Below are positions 38,293-47,936 of a stretch of DNA of 64,000 nucleotides, piece by piece. How positions within the stretch are numbered: position 1 is the stretch's first letter; every line of letters starts with the position of its first letter. Where the stretch lies: NCBI GenBank assembly GCA_018699935.1, contig JABISF010000075.1:1-64000 (forward strand), read 5' to 3'. The stretch is from Flavobacteriaceae bacterium (GTDB lineage: Bacteria > Bacteroidota > Bacteroidia > Flavobacteriales > Flavobacteriaceae). Under the pieces are notes generated by a model that saw nothing but the letters and a program-made list of their open reading frames with translations, ran no database searches and was not told the DNA's origin. The position numbers were made by a program, and so were the translations under genes.

Positions 38293-38837
38293 TATTGTAT
38301 CGGAATACTTACTTCCGTGGTATCCCAACGCATTCTTAGGCGTAGTCCTTCAGTGCCTTCTTCAAAATCTATAGTGAATTGTTCCAAAGCGTTCTCTAGT
38401 TCAGCTGTCGGACGATTGAGTTGCATCACAATTCCTTCCGAATCGGGAAGGGCGGCACCGGATCCAGATGCTTTGTCATGAACCACCACCAACCAATGAT
38501 CGGCATAGGGATAACAATATAAACGATACTTTCCTGCGGGTAAATTTCGACCTCCAAAAACCAGATCGGTTTTGGACTCAATACGCGTTGCCATATTGGC
38601 ACCCAAACGCCAATAAACCCCATAAGGAAGCAATGCACCCTCGGTAGCTTCGCCAAATATCAAGCGTTCTTTTTTATAGGGACGGGAATAATTGAGGGTG
38701 ATGTCTTTTCCGGCTTCTTGATAATAGATGGTTTCATTGGGACTGGCTGGATTGATGAACAGCACGTAAGTAAAGTAGCCGATTATTGCAACCCCAACAA
38801 CCAACAACATAAGTCCGATTAGTTTTAAAATTCTCAT
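38292..38837 (-). CDS. DUF2911 family membrane-anchored protein
   Basis: A 181-residue protein with an N-terminal membrane segment (residues 7-29) and a DUF2911 beta-domain: DITLNYSRPYKKERLIFG, LLPYGVYWRLGANMATRIE, GGRNLPAGKYRLYCYP, and a C-terminal LRMRWDTTEVSIPI. The domain is common in Bacteroidetes and its function is not known. First gene of a coupled set: DUF2911, amidohydrolase and YbjQ, joined by a TAATG and an ATGA overlap. Confidence 0.88.
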   Translation of the reverse strand: MRILKLIGLMLLVVGVAIIGYFTYVLFINPASPNETIYYQEAGKDITLNYSRPYKKERLIFGEATEGALLPYGVYWRLGANMATRIESKTDLVFGGRNLPAGKYRLYCYPYADHWLVVVHDKASGSGAALPDSEGIVMQLNRPTAELENALEQFTIDFEEGTEGLRLRMRWDTTEVSIPIQ

Positions 38838-39227
38838 AAGATTTGATTTTTTATAATTTATACGTTTTCAATGAATTACGCCTATTAAAGCGATGCTGAT
38901 CAAAGGTTAAACTTTAGAATAATAAACTAAATTACACATTATAAACGATGACGCAAGGATACAACTTGAAGAAATTTTTAAAGAATTTTAAAAAAATGTT
39001 GTTTTTCAGATCAGTTGATTTTTTGTCGTGTCTATTTTTAGTTTTAAACTATTGAAACCTTGTCTTACGCAGTTTAATTTTCTAAATAAATATTTTTTTT
39101 AAACATTAGTTTTATTCAAGTGCTTCAAAAACAATATTTTACATTATATAAATAAACTTATAATTTATATTATGTTCAATGGAAATTTAATGAGACAGAA
39201 CCCCTACTCATTACTCTTTCTTTTGCC
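38838..39227. other. AT-rich intergenic stretch
   Basis: 390 bases upstream of the DUF2911 gene and downstream of the TetR gene, very AT-rich. I find no TAnnTTTG box in either orientation, no clear hairpin and no credible small gene. The promoter of the DUF2911 operon should lie here but I cannot place it. Confidence 0.5.
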
Positions 39228-39749
39228 TTAAATATCAAATTTATGATTCAAAGAATCCACAACCATATACAACTGATTGTTTTCTTCTCTGCAACTTTTG
39301 CAAATGGCGGCATCTAAAAATAAAATAACCAAATCGCTTTCTACTTTAGCATCCTCGCAATGGAGAAAATTAAAAGCTTTTTCCAAATAAGGATAAATCA
39401 GATCAAATATGGATTGCAAATGGGTGTGATTTTGCATCCTCAGTTGATAGAGTAAATTCCATAGTTTTTTTTGCGGATTGGGAATATGTAAAGGAATGGC
39501 GATTAAATGTTTGAGTAACACTTTGGGATGCTCATATTTAAACACGGGTTGTAAATGCGTTTCGATTTCTGTCTTACAAAAATTCAATACTGCTGTGAGT
39601 ATCCCCTCTTTATTTTGGTAATGTCGAAAAAGCAGCCCTTCTGAGACTCCCGCCACTTCTGAAATTTTTTTGGTTGAGGTTTCTTTGTAACCGTTTTTTG
39701 AAAACAGTTCTATAGCAGCTTTGAGGATATCGGTTTTCTTTGGGGTCAT
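39228..39749 (-). CDS. TetR/AcrR family transcriptional regulator
   Basis: A 173-residue repressor-type regulator. The helix-turn-helix is at the N-terminus: ILKAAIELFSKNGYKETSTKKISEVAGVSEGLLFRHYQNKEGIL (about residues 8-51). The C-terminal ligand domain has no recognisable signature and carries two cysteines in ICKSCREENN. It is divergent from the GH18 gene with a 157-base gap, which makes that gene a possible target. I found no clear operator palindrome. Confidence 0.88.
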   Translation of the reverse strand: MTPKKTDILKAAIELFSKNGYKETSTKKISEVAGVSEGLLFRHYQNKEGILTAVLNFCKTEIETHLQPVFKYEHPKVLLKHLIAIPLHIPNPQKKLWNLLYQLRMQNHTHLQSIFDLIYPYLEKAFNFLHCEDAKVESDLVILFLDAAICKSCREENNQLYMVVDSLNHKFDI

Positions 39750-39906
39750 AGTGATTGCTTACTTATAAAAATAAGTATTTTTTTTAAATATGGAAAAAGG
39801 TTTTTTGTCGAATATCATAAAAGTCTATCGAAAACACCATTGATTTATTTAGTTGGATTTATTAATGTGGTAAAAATTGATTAAATTGAAGGAAATAAAA
39901 TTCACA

Positions 39907-40989
39907 ATGAAACCCCTTATATTTTCTCTTTTATTTTTTGGATTAATCCAATGTAATCCCCCCTCCTCTACGGCTCTTGAAACCCCTCTTGTAATCGCCT
40001 ATTATTCTGGAAATGGAATAGACATAAAGCAATACGATCTAAAAGGTGTAGATCAACTGATTTACAGTTTTTTACATTTAAAAGGGAATCAACTTGCAAT
40101 CGATAATCCCCAAGATTCATTGACTTTATTGCAACTTACTGCTTTAAAAAAAGCTTATCCTAAGCTTCAAGTGCTTGTTTCTTTGGGAGGCTGGGGGGGT
40201 TGCAAAACCTGTTCAGATGTGTTTTCAACCCAAGCCGCACGTAAGGAATTTGCCCTTTCCACTGCACAAATTTTAAAAAACTATCAAGCTGATGGCATTG
40301 ATTTAGATTGGGAATACCCTGTTGTTCCGGGACCTCCGGGGCATCCCTATAAGGATGCCGATCAAGCGAATTTTACAGATTTAGTGGTTCAATTACGAAA
40401 AGAACTCCCAAAAAAGGCGGTATTAAGTTTTGCAGCGGGCGGTTATCCCGATTATTTGGAACGCGCCATCGATTGGAAAGCCGTCATGCCCTTGGTGGAT
40501 CATGTCAATGTAATGAGTTACGATATGGTAGGAGGCTTTAGCACCACAACAGGACATCACACTCCCCTCTATGCTACTTCTCAACAAGAACGCTCCGCCG
40601 ATCAAGCGATTCAATGGTTGTTAGAAAAGGGCGTTCCTGCCCATAAAATTGTCATTGGTGCTGCTTTTTATGGAAGAATTTTTCAGCAGGTTCCTCCAGA
40701 AAATCAAGGGCTATATCAAACGGGTACTTTTCTAAAAGGGGTGGATCAAAAAAACTTTGATGAAGTCACTCAAAATTTTACGTTCTATTGGGATCAGATT
40801 GCTCAAGCTCCTTATGCCTATGATGAAGAAAATCAGCTGTTCTTAACTTACGACAATGCAAAATCCATTGCCCTAAAAGTGGATTATGTTCGTACACATC
40901 ATTTGAAAGGCATTATGTTTTGGGAATTAAGCAATGATTTACCCAAAAATGGTTTGCTTCACGGGCTGGTTCAAAAAGCAAAAAAATAG
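39907..40989 (+). CDS. GH18 family glycosidase (chitinase-like) lipoprotein
   Basis: A 360-residue exported glycoside hydrolase of family 18, which cleaves chitin or related N-acetylglucosamine polymers by substrate-assisted catalysis. The catalytic motif DGIDLDWE is at residues 129-136, with Glu136 the acid. The substrate-binding VLVSLGGWGG is at 89-98, and MSYDMVGGFS and the C-terminal GIMFWELSND are also seen. The N-terminal signal ends at LIQCN (Cys16), a likely lipoprotein. The start at 39907 is used because the longer frame would start with TTG at 39877 and bury the signal peptide. No chitin-binding module. Confidence 0.92.
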   Translation: MKPLIFSLLFFGLIQCNPPSSTALETPLVIAYYSGNGIDIKQYDLKGVDQLIYSFLHLKGNQLAIDNPQDSLTLLQLTALKKAYPKLQVLVSLGGWGGCKTCSDVFSTQAARKEFALSTAQILKNYQADGIDLDWEYPVVPGPPGHPYKDADQANFTDLVVQLRKELPKKAVLSFAAGGYPDYLERAIDWKAVMPLVDHVNVMSYDMVGGFSTTTGHHTPLYATSQQERSADQAIQWLLEKGVPAHKIVIGAAFYGRIFQQVPPENQGLYQTGTFLKGVDQKNFDEVTQNFTFYWDQIAQAPYAYDEENQLFLTYDNAKSIALKVDYVRTHHLKGIMFWELSNDLPKNGLLHGLVQKAKK

Positions 40990-41001
40990 ATTAAAAGAGT
41001 C

Positions 41002-41158
41002 GTAAGTCGAAAGTCGCCTCATGACTTACCACTAGCGACTAATCGACTAACTTGTCATAAGTCGAATCCTGACTAACCACTTACCACTAGTGACTAATCG
41101 ACTAACTTGTCATAAGTCGAATCCTGACTAACCACTTACCACTTACGACTAATCGACG
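41002..41158. repeat. 55-base tandem repeat, nearly three copies
   Basis: Three units with a 55-base period: 41002-41056, 41057-41111 and a partial 41112-41158. Units two and three are almost identical; the first is more divergent. Each unit holds the short inverted words TAAGTCGA and TCGACTAA, so single strands could fold. It lies in the gap between the GH18 gene and the alpha/beta hydrolase gene and encodes nothing convincing. There are no unique spacers, so it is not a CRISPR array. Confidence 0.9.
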
Positions 41159-41223
41159 AACATACTTCCCACAAAAAAACAGAATAAACAAAAGCTTTTT
41201 CTTAATTTTAGATTTTGCTCTAA

Positions 41224-42096
41224 ATGATGAATAAACCTATTTCCCTACTTTTTATTACACTCGTATTTTTAATCCTTACAAATGCATGTATGCGGCTGCG
41301 AACTTCCGATCAGAAGTTTTACAAGTCCTTTGCAAAAGTGAATTTACACCCGCAAATCAAATACCATGACTATGAAGGGGTGTCGATGCGCTATCTACTT
41401 TCCAAAACCTATGACCCTACCCTACCCAGTATTGTATTTGTACATGGGGCGCCGGGCTCTAGTGATAACTTTCAGCAATATTTAAAAGATGAAAGCCTCA
41501 ACCGTCGTGCCAACCTTTTTAGTGTAGATCGTTTGGGCTATGGCTATTCTGACTTTGGAGTAGCGTATCCGAGCATTGAAAAACAAGCCGAAAGTTTGGT
41601 CAACCTTATGCAGGCGTATCATCATCCTGCCTCAAAATTTCTTTGGGTGGGTTGGTCTTATGGAGGACCTATTGCACTCAAAGTAGCTGCCGACTGCCCC
41701 GAGTTGGTACAACGTTTATTACTTCTCGCCCCTGCTGTAGATCCCGAAAAGGAACGCTTTTTTGCCTTAGGTAATTTGGCGGAATGGAAACTAACCCGAT
41801 GGATGGTTCCCGCTGCATTTAAGGTGGCTCAGATCGAGAAAAGAGCTCATCCAGAAGAATTACAACAGTTGATTGAGGATTGGGATAAAATCCAAATACC
41901 GGTCACACATATGCATGGGCTAAAAGATCAGTTAGTGCCCTATGAAAATGTTGATTTTTCAAAAAAACATCTTCCCGACTCACTTTTTACCCTTGTTCGT
42001 GTGGAAAAAGTGGGACATACGTTCCCGCTAATGCAACCCGAAATGGTTGTTAATGAGTTACATTTTCAATTAGATTTCTGGGAACAAGAAAATTAA
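41224..42096 (+). CDS. alpha/beta hydrolase lipoprotein
   Basis: A 290-residue serine hydrolase of the alpha/beta fold. The oxyanion segment is FVHGAPGSSDNF, the nucleophile elbow WVGWSYGGP (about residues 140-148), the acid Asp in HGLKDQLVPY and the His in VEKVGHTFPL. The start encodes a signal ending LTNACM, a probable lipoprotein. The substrate is unknown. Its last four bases overlap the stop of the convergent M61 peptidase gene. Confidence 0.87.
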   Translation: MMNKPISLLFITLVFLILTNACMRLRTSDQKFYKSFAKVNLHPQIKYHDYEGVSMRYLLSKTYDPTLPSIVFVHGAPGSSDNFQQYLKDESLNRRANLFSVDRLGYGYSDFGVAYPSIEKQAESLVNLMQAYHHPASKFLWVGWSYGGPIALKVAADCPELVQRLLLLAPAVDPEKERFFALGNLAEWKLTRWMVPAAFKVAQIEKRAHPEELQQLIEDWDKIQIPVTHMHGLKDQLVPYENVDFSKKHLPDSLFTLVRVEKVGHTFPLMQPEMVVNELHFQLDFWEQEN

Positions 42097-43994
42097 TCCC
42101 GTAACCAAGCTTCACGAAGGGCGACTTCCTGAGTGGTGGCACTATCTTTTGAAATGATGCCTGTAGACAGTACAGAAGGCTTGCCAACTTTCCCAGTTAG
42201 TGTAAGCTTCTCCCCGTCTCGCATGACGGTCATCGTCAAGTCTTTGTCTTCCTTCCAGCTAAAAGTATCTCTAAAAAGTTGATTGAGAGCTGCACCACTT
42301 TCGGGACTGGGATTATCCAAATTATTGCCTTCTAATTCCACCAAAAGATCTCCTTCTTGGATTCCTAATGCATCCAATGAGGAATTACTGGCCGAAACTA
42401 AAAATTCACGTTTGCCGTCTGCACTCATTTGAACCGTGAAAAAAGGGCGTTGTCCATCTACCAGCAATATGCTGGGCAAATTTTTGTCAATAGTTCCATA
42501 CGTCAAGCCTACTTTTTCAAAATACGTAGCGTAATCAATGGGCGTGGTTCCTACTACGTGTTGCTCAAAAAATTGTCCCACTTCGGGATAGGTCATCGCA
42601 ATGATTTCATCGATGAGTGCTGCATCTTGAAAAGGTTTTTCGGAACCGTATTTTTGAGCCAAAGCTTTCATCACCGACAAGATACCACGGCTTCCCCCAC
42701 TTTGCTCACGGATGATGATGTCCAAACACATATTGATTAGAGCTCCTTTTTGGTAAACATTTCCATAATTGGCTTGATAAGGTTCCTCAACGATGTTTTT
42801 ACTCATTTCTGTAAAAGACATCTGATCGTCATAGCGACTGGAGAAATCAATTTTTTCCATTATGCGATCAAAGAAATCGGCATCGTCTATCAAACCTTGA
42901 TTGATTTGAAACAAATTGGAAAAATATTCTGTGGTTCCTTCATACATCCACAAATGCTGAGACATAATGGCTTGATTGTAGTCAAAGTTGTGGATTTCTT
43001 CAGAATGTACATTTAAGGGTGTCAGCGTATGAAAAAATTCATGCGAAACCACATCAATCAAGCTCTGCTCCAATTCTGCTTTTTCCATACCGTCAAAAAA
43101 GACCACAGTTGTTGAGGTGTGATGCTCCAAGGCGCCCATCATGCCTCCGAAAAACTGTAATTCTTCATAATCCATCAAATCAATCAGGACATTGTAAACC
43201 GGAGTGTTGTTGGCTGCTCCCAAAAAGTTCTTTTGAGCGGTCATCATTTTTTGGATTGCCGCTTGATAATCTGAAGAACGATGTGTATCAGAAGGAGAAT
43301 AGATGGCCAACCCCACTTTTATATTGTCTAAATCGAAATAGGTTCCCTTTTCCTTGGTGTACAATACAGGATTGTCAATAATTTGAAAATAGCGTTGCGC
43401 ACGAAAGACATCCAAACTATCACTACTTTGTATTCGAGCTAAAGAAGTGTGTGGATTTAAGGTTTTAGGAGAGTTGATTTTAACTTGATAAGGAATTTCT
43501 TTTTTACCCTCAAAATACCCAATAATACTATGTAAATTAAGCATAAAAGCTTGGTCCGCAATAAAGTTGGTGCCGCCCATTGGATAGATGTCCTGACCCA
43601 TTTCGCCATCAAAAGTGTCTTCTACCCAATAGTGCAATTTATCTAAGTTTTTGGCATTGGAAATCACCCAAGTATTGGTTTCAGGATGGGACACAGGAAG
43701 TTCAACGCCATTTTTATCCAAGGCCTTAAAGTCTGTTATAAACCGACCAAAATTTGAATTTTCATAAGTGCCAGGTACAACCAAGGGGAGATAGAAACGC
43801 ACTACATCTGTAGTAATCGGCATGGGATCAATCTCCACATGAGCTTTGTCGTCTACTAAATTACGCAGATCGATACTGGCTAAAATATCGGTTTGTGGAA
43901 CTTCTTGAATCGTTCGTAATCCAGAACACCCAACCAAAAGGAGGGTGGTGAATAAAAAGGCAAGAAAATTAAAAGATTTGTTGATGTGTTGCAT
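42093..43994 (-). CDS. M61 family metallopeptidase with PDZ domain, lipoprotein
   Basis: A 633-residue exported peptidase of family M61 (glycyl aminopeptidase type). The signal ends LLVGCSG (lipobox). The zinc site is HEFFH (His318, Glu319, His322), with the third ligand Glu352 in LWMYEGTTEYF. The N-terminal beta-domain precedes it, and a PDZ domain lies near the C-terminus (FLVSASNSSLDALGIQEGD and on, about 530-590). Likely role: trimming of peptides in the periplasm or at the cell surface. Next to a DUF2461 and a DUF885 gene on the same strand. Confidence 0.92.
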   Translation of the reverse strand: MQHINKSFNFLAFLFTTLLLVGCSGLRTIQEVPQTDILASIDLRNLVDDKAHVEIDPMPITTDVVRFYLPLVVPGTYENSNFGRFITDFKALDKNGVELPVSHPETNTWVISNAKNLDKLHYWVEDTFDGEMGQDIYPMGGTNFIADQAFMLNLHSIIGYFEGKKEIPYQVKINSPKTLNPHTSLARIQSSDSLDVFRAQRYFQIIDNPVLYTKEKGTYFDLDNIKVGLAIYSPSDTHRSSDYQAAIQKMMTAQKNFLGAANNTPVYNVLIDLMDYEELQFFGGMMGALEHHTSTTVVFFDGMEKAELEQSLIDVVSHEFFHTLTPLNVHSEEIHNFDYNQAIMSQHLWMYEGTTEYFSNLFQINQGLIDDADFFDRIMEKIDFSSRYDDQMSFTEMSKNIVEEPYQANYGNVYQKGALINMCLDIIIREQSGGSRGILSVMKALAQKYGSEKPFQDAALIDEIIAMTYPEVGQFFEQHVVGTTPIDYATYFEKVGLTYGTIDKNLPSILLVDGQRPFFTVQMSADGKREFLVSASNSSLDALGIQEGDLLVELEGNNLDNPSPESGAALNQLFRDTFSWKEDKDLTMTVMRDGEKLTLTGKVGKPSVLSTGIISKDSATTQEVALREAWLRD

Positions 43995-44028
43995 TGGGTT
44001 TTATTTAAAAATTTAAAGATACTTTATT

Positions 44029-44703
44029 CTACAATAATGAAACTCCATTTAAATCAGTAGTCAAAACACTACTCATATAATCGAAAAAGGGACGAATCTT
44101 CACAAAACGATCCAAAACTTGAGTCATAAAATCAGGGGCTAAAACTTCCTCATCAGTGAAGTTTTGAATAAATAAGTATTGTTTTTTACGCACTAAATCA
44201 ATGTTTGCGCCTTCTTTAGAAAATCCTTTAGGGGCGGTTTTCACTTCTTCTCCTTCAAGATTTCCCCACGCTTTTTTAAAATTTTCAGTGGCCATCAAAG
44301 TACGCAATTCATCGGCATCGGTTTCCAACTCTTTCCGAATGCGCAACAAATCTTCTTTGCTCGGATCCCAAAAACCGGTAGCAATAAAACTTCCTCCGGG
44401 TTGGATATGTATATAATAGCCTCCTCGCAATGCAGGCTTTTGACGAGAAAATGACATCCCAAAATGGGTTTTAAAAGGAGTCTTATCATTGGAAAAACGA
44501 ACATCTCTGTAAATCCGAAACAACTTTAGCTGATCAATACTGTCGGTCTCATTCAGTTTCGATTGTAGCGCAACACCAATTTCTTTAAATTCTTTTTCCA
44601 GAGCTTTAAACCGGGGCTTTTGAGCGTCAAACCATTCTCGGTTGTTATTGGTTTTTAAGGAACTAAAAAAATTAAAAATATCAGGATTGATCTGTACTTG
44701 CAT
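44029..44703 (-). CDS. DUF2461 family protein
   Basis: A 224-residue cytosolic protein of the DUF2461 (TIGR02453) family. Conserved parts are FFSSLKTNNNREWFDAQKPRF at the N-terminus, FRIYRDVRFSNDKTPFKTHFG and GYYIHIQPGGSFIATGFW. The function is unknown. It lies between two peptidase genes on the same strand, 11 bases after the DUF885 gene, so it may be co-transcribed with it. Confidence 0.9.
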   Translation of the reverse strand: MQVQINPDIFNFFSSLKTNNNREWFDAQKPRFKALEKEFKEIGVALQSKLNETDSIDQLKLFRIYRDVRFSNDKTPFKTHFGMSFSRQKPALRGGYYIHIQPGGSFIATGFWDPSKEDLLRIRKELETDADELRTLMATENFKKAWGNLEGEEVKTAPKGFSKEGANIDLVRKKQYLFIQNFTDEEVLAPDFMTQVLDRFVKIRPFFDYMSSVLTTDLNGVSLL

Positions 44704-44714
44704 AGCTTTATATT

Positions 44715-46478
44715 TTATTTATGGTCATGGATCCAATGATCAATTTTATATTCCAAAAAGGCCAAGGGCAAACAACCCGATTCCAATACTTTTTGATGGA
44801 ACACCCGAACATCAAATTGATTCCCAAGGGCTTGGGTGGCTTTATTGCGCAGCTCCCGAATTTTTAATTGTCCAATTTTATATGACAAGGCCTGTCCGGG
44901 ATTGGCCATATAACGTTCAATTTCAGATTCTAAAGCCACCTCCGATTCTGCCTCGTTGTCCAAGGAATATTGAATGGCTTGTTCTCTCGTCCATCCTTTG
45001 GCATGCAGTCCTGTATCGACCACCAAACGAACGGCACGGTGAATTTCAGCTCCAAGCATTCCAAAATATTGATAAGGATCGGTGAATAAGCCCAATTCTT
45101 TTCCTAAAGATTCAGCATACAAGGCCCAACCTTCGCCATAGGCACTGTACCACAACCCCTTGCGGAAACTGGGAAGACCCGTGTTTTCTTGTTGTAATGA
45201 AATTTGAAAATGATGTCCCGGAATGGCTTCGTGCAGAAATAAGCTTTCATCGGAAAATATATTATACGAATTTACATCGGGTATGGGAACGTAGAAAATT
45301 CCCGGGCGGGTTCCGTCCATAGAACCCGAATTGTATTCTGCACTTGCAGAAGATTCACGAAAAGCCTCGGTACGTCGGATTTCAAAAGCGGTTTTGGGTT
45401 GCAGGGAAAACAATTGATCCACTTGAGGTTTCATGGCGGTATGAATGTCTTTAAAATGATCTATCACCTGCTGGGGTGCATCAAAAGGCATCAAACTTTT
45501 TAAATTTCGAACATGATCGAAAAAATCTTTCAAGGAACCTTCAAAACCTACTTCGGTTTTTACTTTTTCCATTTCGCTTTGGATACGTGCAACCTCGCTT
45601 AAGCCCAACTGATGAATAGCATCGGCGGAAAGGGTGGTTGTTGTATAGTACTTTATAGCATGGGCGTAATACGCTTCTCCTCCGGGCAAGGAATTAAAAC
45701 CACTCGTCTCTCGAGCAGCCTCCATATAGGGGCCTGCCATAAAATCATGCAATTGCTGATACGCCGGAATCAATTGTTCCGTGATTTTATGAGCATATGC
45801 ATTCGTGAGCCGTTCTTTGTCTTCCGAAGAAAAATCCTCTGGAAAATTCATGATGGGACTGTAAAACAGGTTTTCTTCAAGCTGTGGTTGGGTCATGGTT
45901 TTTAATTGGGGTAATACCTTTTTTACCAAAGCCTTGGGCAAAACCCATTGTTCCGCAATACCTTCCCGCATTTTGGTCTCCGCCGATTGCATCCATTCCA
46001 AATAGCCATCCAACCGAATTAACCAATTTTCATAATCTTTCACGGTTTTAAAGGGCTGCGCACTTTGACCGCTGGCCAATTGTCCGATGCTCAATTGAAA
46101 AGTCCACATTTGATCTACGGGCATCAGTTCTTTTTTGAGTTGAAGCCCCTCGATACTCAAGTCCAATTCCCAATTCAATATTTTCTTACTCAATTGATCT
46201 TCAGCGCTTAAAGACTTATCATCAAAAGCGTTTATTGCGGTTTTGTAGGTATTGAAATAGGCGGCTTCTTTCGCTTTAAAATCGGGGGATAAGAAATTGG
46301 GGAGGGTGTCGTTGTATCGCGCATCGCCTTCATAGGTGGCGTTGATTCTGTACAGGGCTAAACCGTCTTGATAGTAATCTTCCAAAACAGAAGCAAATTT
46401 TTCGGCAGTCGTTGTTTTTGAAGGGGGTGTGCAACCTAAAATGAAAAGGGCAAACAAAAGCAAGTAATATTTTTTCAT
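44715..46478 (-). CDS. DUF885 family metallopeptidase-like lipoprotein
   Basis: A 587-residue exported protein of the DUF885 family, related to zinc carboxypeptidase-like (M32-like) enzymes. The metal motif is HEAIPGHHFQ (about 416-425). Downstream YGEGWALYAESLGKELG carries the third ligand type, and GQALSYKIGQLKIREL lies near the end. The signal peptide ends ILGCTPP (lipoprotein Cys16). The ATG at 46478 is used because upstream codons would add a charged tail before the signal. Probably degrades peptides outside the cytoplasm, by family. Confidence 0.9.
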   Translation of the reverse strand: MKKYYLLLFALFILGCTPPSKTTTAEKFASVLEDYYQDGLALYRINATYEGDARYNDTLPNFLSPDFKAKEAAYFNTYKTAINAFDDKSLSAEDQLSKKILNWELDLSIEGLQLKKELMPVDQMWTFQLSIGQLASGQSAQPFKTVKDYENWLIRLDGYLEWMQSAETKMREGIAEQWVLPKALVKKVLPQLKTMTQPQLEENLFYSPIMNFPEDFSSEDKERLTNAYAHKITEQLIPAYQQLHDFMAGPYMEAARETSGFNSLPGGEAYYAHAIKYYTTTTLSADAIHQLGLSEVARIQSEMEKVKTEVGFEGSLKDFFDHVRNLKSLMPFDAPQQVIDHFKDIHTAMKPQVDQLFSLQPKTAFEIRRTEAFRESSASAEYNSGSMDGTRPGIFYVPIPDVNSYNIFSDESLFLHEAIPGHHFQISLQQENTGLPSFRKGLWYSAYGEGWALYAESLGKELGLFTDPYQYFGMLGAEIHRAVRLVVDTGLHAKGWTREQAIQYSLDNEAESEVALESEIERYMANPGQALSYKIGQLKIRELRNKATQALGNQFDVRVFHQKVLESGCLPLAFLEYKIDHWIHDHK

Positions 46479-46580
46479 CACTGTGAATTTTTGGTGGAAC
46501 AAAAGTGTTGGTTGATCTGGGTTAGATTTCGATAAATTGGAAATTTGAATAAAAATACGATTTTTAGAACGATAAAAAAA

Positions 46581-47177
46581 TCAGCCTTTTCGATTTTTTA
46601 AAACCTCGATGATGTCATTGAAAGTAAATCCTTTGGCCTGAAGTAATATCAAATAATGAAAAAGCAGATCGGCACTTTCATTAAGAAAAAGCGTGTCGTT
46701 GTTGTCTTTGGCTTCAATGACCGTTTCAATGGCTTCCTCTCCTACTTTTTGTGCAATTTTATTGATCCCTTTTTCAAACAAACTTGCCACATAACTGTCC
46801 GAGGAGGGGTTTTCTTTGCGAGAACGAATGACGGTCTCCAATTCAGACAAAAAGCCGTATTCCATCGTATTGCTGCTTCCCCAGCAACTGTCCGTTCCCT
46901 TGTGGCAGGTCGGACCGTTGGGTAATGCTTGAATCAAAATAGTGTCTTGATCACAATCGATCGCCCAGTCCACCAAATCTAAAAAATGACCACTCTCCTC
47001 TCCTTTGGTCCACAAGCGTTGTTTTGAACGACTAAAAAAAGTGACTTTTTTGGTGGCTTTGGTGGTCTCCAATGCTTCTGTATTCATATACCCCAACATC
47101 AATACATTTTTGGTTTGAGCATCTTGAACAATGGCAGGCAATAAGCCCTCCGGAGATTTTGAGAAATTAGGTTCCAT
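46581..47177 (-). CDS. hisIE: bifunctional phosphoribosyl-AMP cyclohydrolase / phosphoribosyl-ATP pyrophosphohydrolase
   Basis: Carries out steps 2 and 3 of histidine biosynthesis. The N-terminal HisI part has MLGYMNTEAL, FFSRSKQRLWTKGEESG and the zinc site CDQDTILI...GPTCHKGTDSCW. The C-terminal HisE part has SLFEKGINKIAQKVGEEAIETVIEAK and a final all-helical segment. 198 residues is normal for the fusion. Last gene of the his operon, two bases after hisF. Confidence 0.97.
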   Translation of the reverse strand: MEPNFSKSPEGLLPAIVQDAQTKNVLMLGYMNTEALETTKATKKVTFFSRSKQRLWTKGEESGHFLDLVDWAIDCDQDTILIQALPNGPTCHKGTDSCWGSSNTMEYGFLSELETVIRSRKENPSSDSYVASLFEKGINKIAQKVGEEAIETVIEAKDNNDTLFLNESADLLFHYLILLQAKGFTFNDIIEVLKNRKG

Positions 47178-47179
47178 AC

Positions 47180-47935
47180 TTATATTCTTACAGCAATTGC
47201 TTGTTTTTTTAATGTTGACTTCAGTTGCGGAATGGGAATTTCGCCAAAGTGAAACACACTGGCGGCCAATGCGGCATCTGCCTTTCCTTCCACAAAGGTA
47301 TCGATAAAATGTTGTTCATTCCCGGCTCCTCCCGATGCAATGATAGGAATATTGACCAATTCCGACAGCTTTGCTAGGGCTTCATTCGCAAATCCGTTTT
47401 TTGTTCCGTCGTGATCCATGGAGGTAAAGAGTATTTCTCCGGCGCCGCGTGCCTCCACTTCCTTAGCCCAATCAAAAAGGTTGATTTCAGTAGGGACCTT
47501 TCCCCCTAACAAATGAACTTTCCATGTCCCCGCTATTTGTTTCGCATCAATGGCCACGACAATACATTGATTTCCAAATTTTTTGGATAAGCGGTTAATC
47601 AATTCAGGATTTTTAACCGCCGCAGAGTTGATGGACACTTTGTCGGCTCCATTGGCTAAAACCGCTGAAACGTCTGCCTCTGCACTGATGCCACCACCAA
47701 CGGTAAAAGGAATGTCAATGGCTGCGGCAACTTTGAGCACCAATTCAGAAAGTGTTTTTCGTTTTTGTTCAGTGGCAGAAATATCGAGAAAAACCAATTC
47801 ATCCGCCCCTTCTTGGGCATATTTCCGCGCTAATTCGACTGGATCTCCAGCATCGCGTAAATTGACAAAATTCACCCCTTTCACGGTTCTTCCGTCTTTG
47901 ATATCTAAACAAGGGATGATGCGTTTTGTCAACAT
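47180..47935 (-). CDS. hisF: imidazole glycerol phosphate synthase cyclase subunit
   Basis: The cyclase half of IGP synthase, a TIM barrel that uses ammonia from HisH to form IGP and AICAR. The 251 residues begin [23 protein letters not shown] with the catalytic Asp. [16 protein letters not shown] and VVAIDAK are present, along with IIASGGAG near the end. One base separates it from the hisA stop. Confidence 0.98.
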   Translation of the reverse strand: MLTKRIIPCLDIKDGRTVKGVNFVNLRDAGDPVELARKYAQEGADELVFLDISATEQKRKTLSELVLKVAAAIDIPFTVGGGISAEADVSAVLANGADKVSINSAAVKNPELINRLSKKFGNQCIVVAIDAKQIAGTWKVHLLGGKVPTEINLFDWAKEVEARGAGEILFTSMDHDGTKNGFANEALAKLSELVNIPIIASGGAGNEQHFIDTFVEGKADAALAASVFHFGEIPIPQLKSTLKKQAIAVRI

Positions 47936-47936
47936 A

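Noticed and set aside
38293-38328. Longer start for the amidohydrolase
   Set aside because: It would overlap the DUF2911 gene by 37 bases, while 38292 makes a regular TAATG coupling.
39877-39906. Upstream TTG start for the GH18 gene
   Set aside because: It adds a charged stretch before a good lipoprotein signal peptide; the ATG at 39907 is better.
41002-41158. Possible CRISPR array
   Set aside because: The 55-base units follow each other without unique spacers and no cas genes are near; it is a plain tandem repeat.
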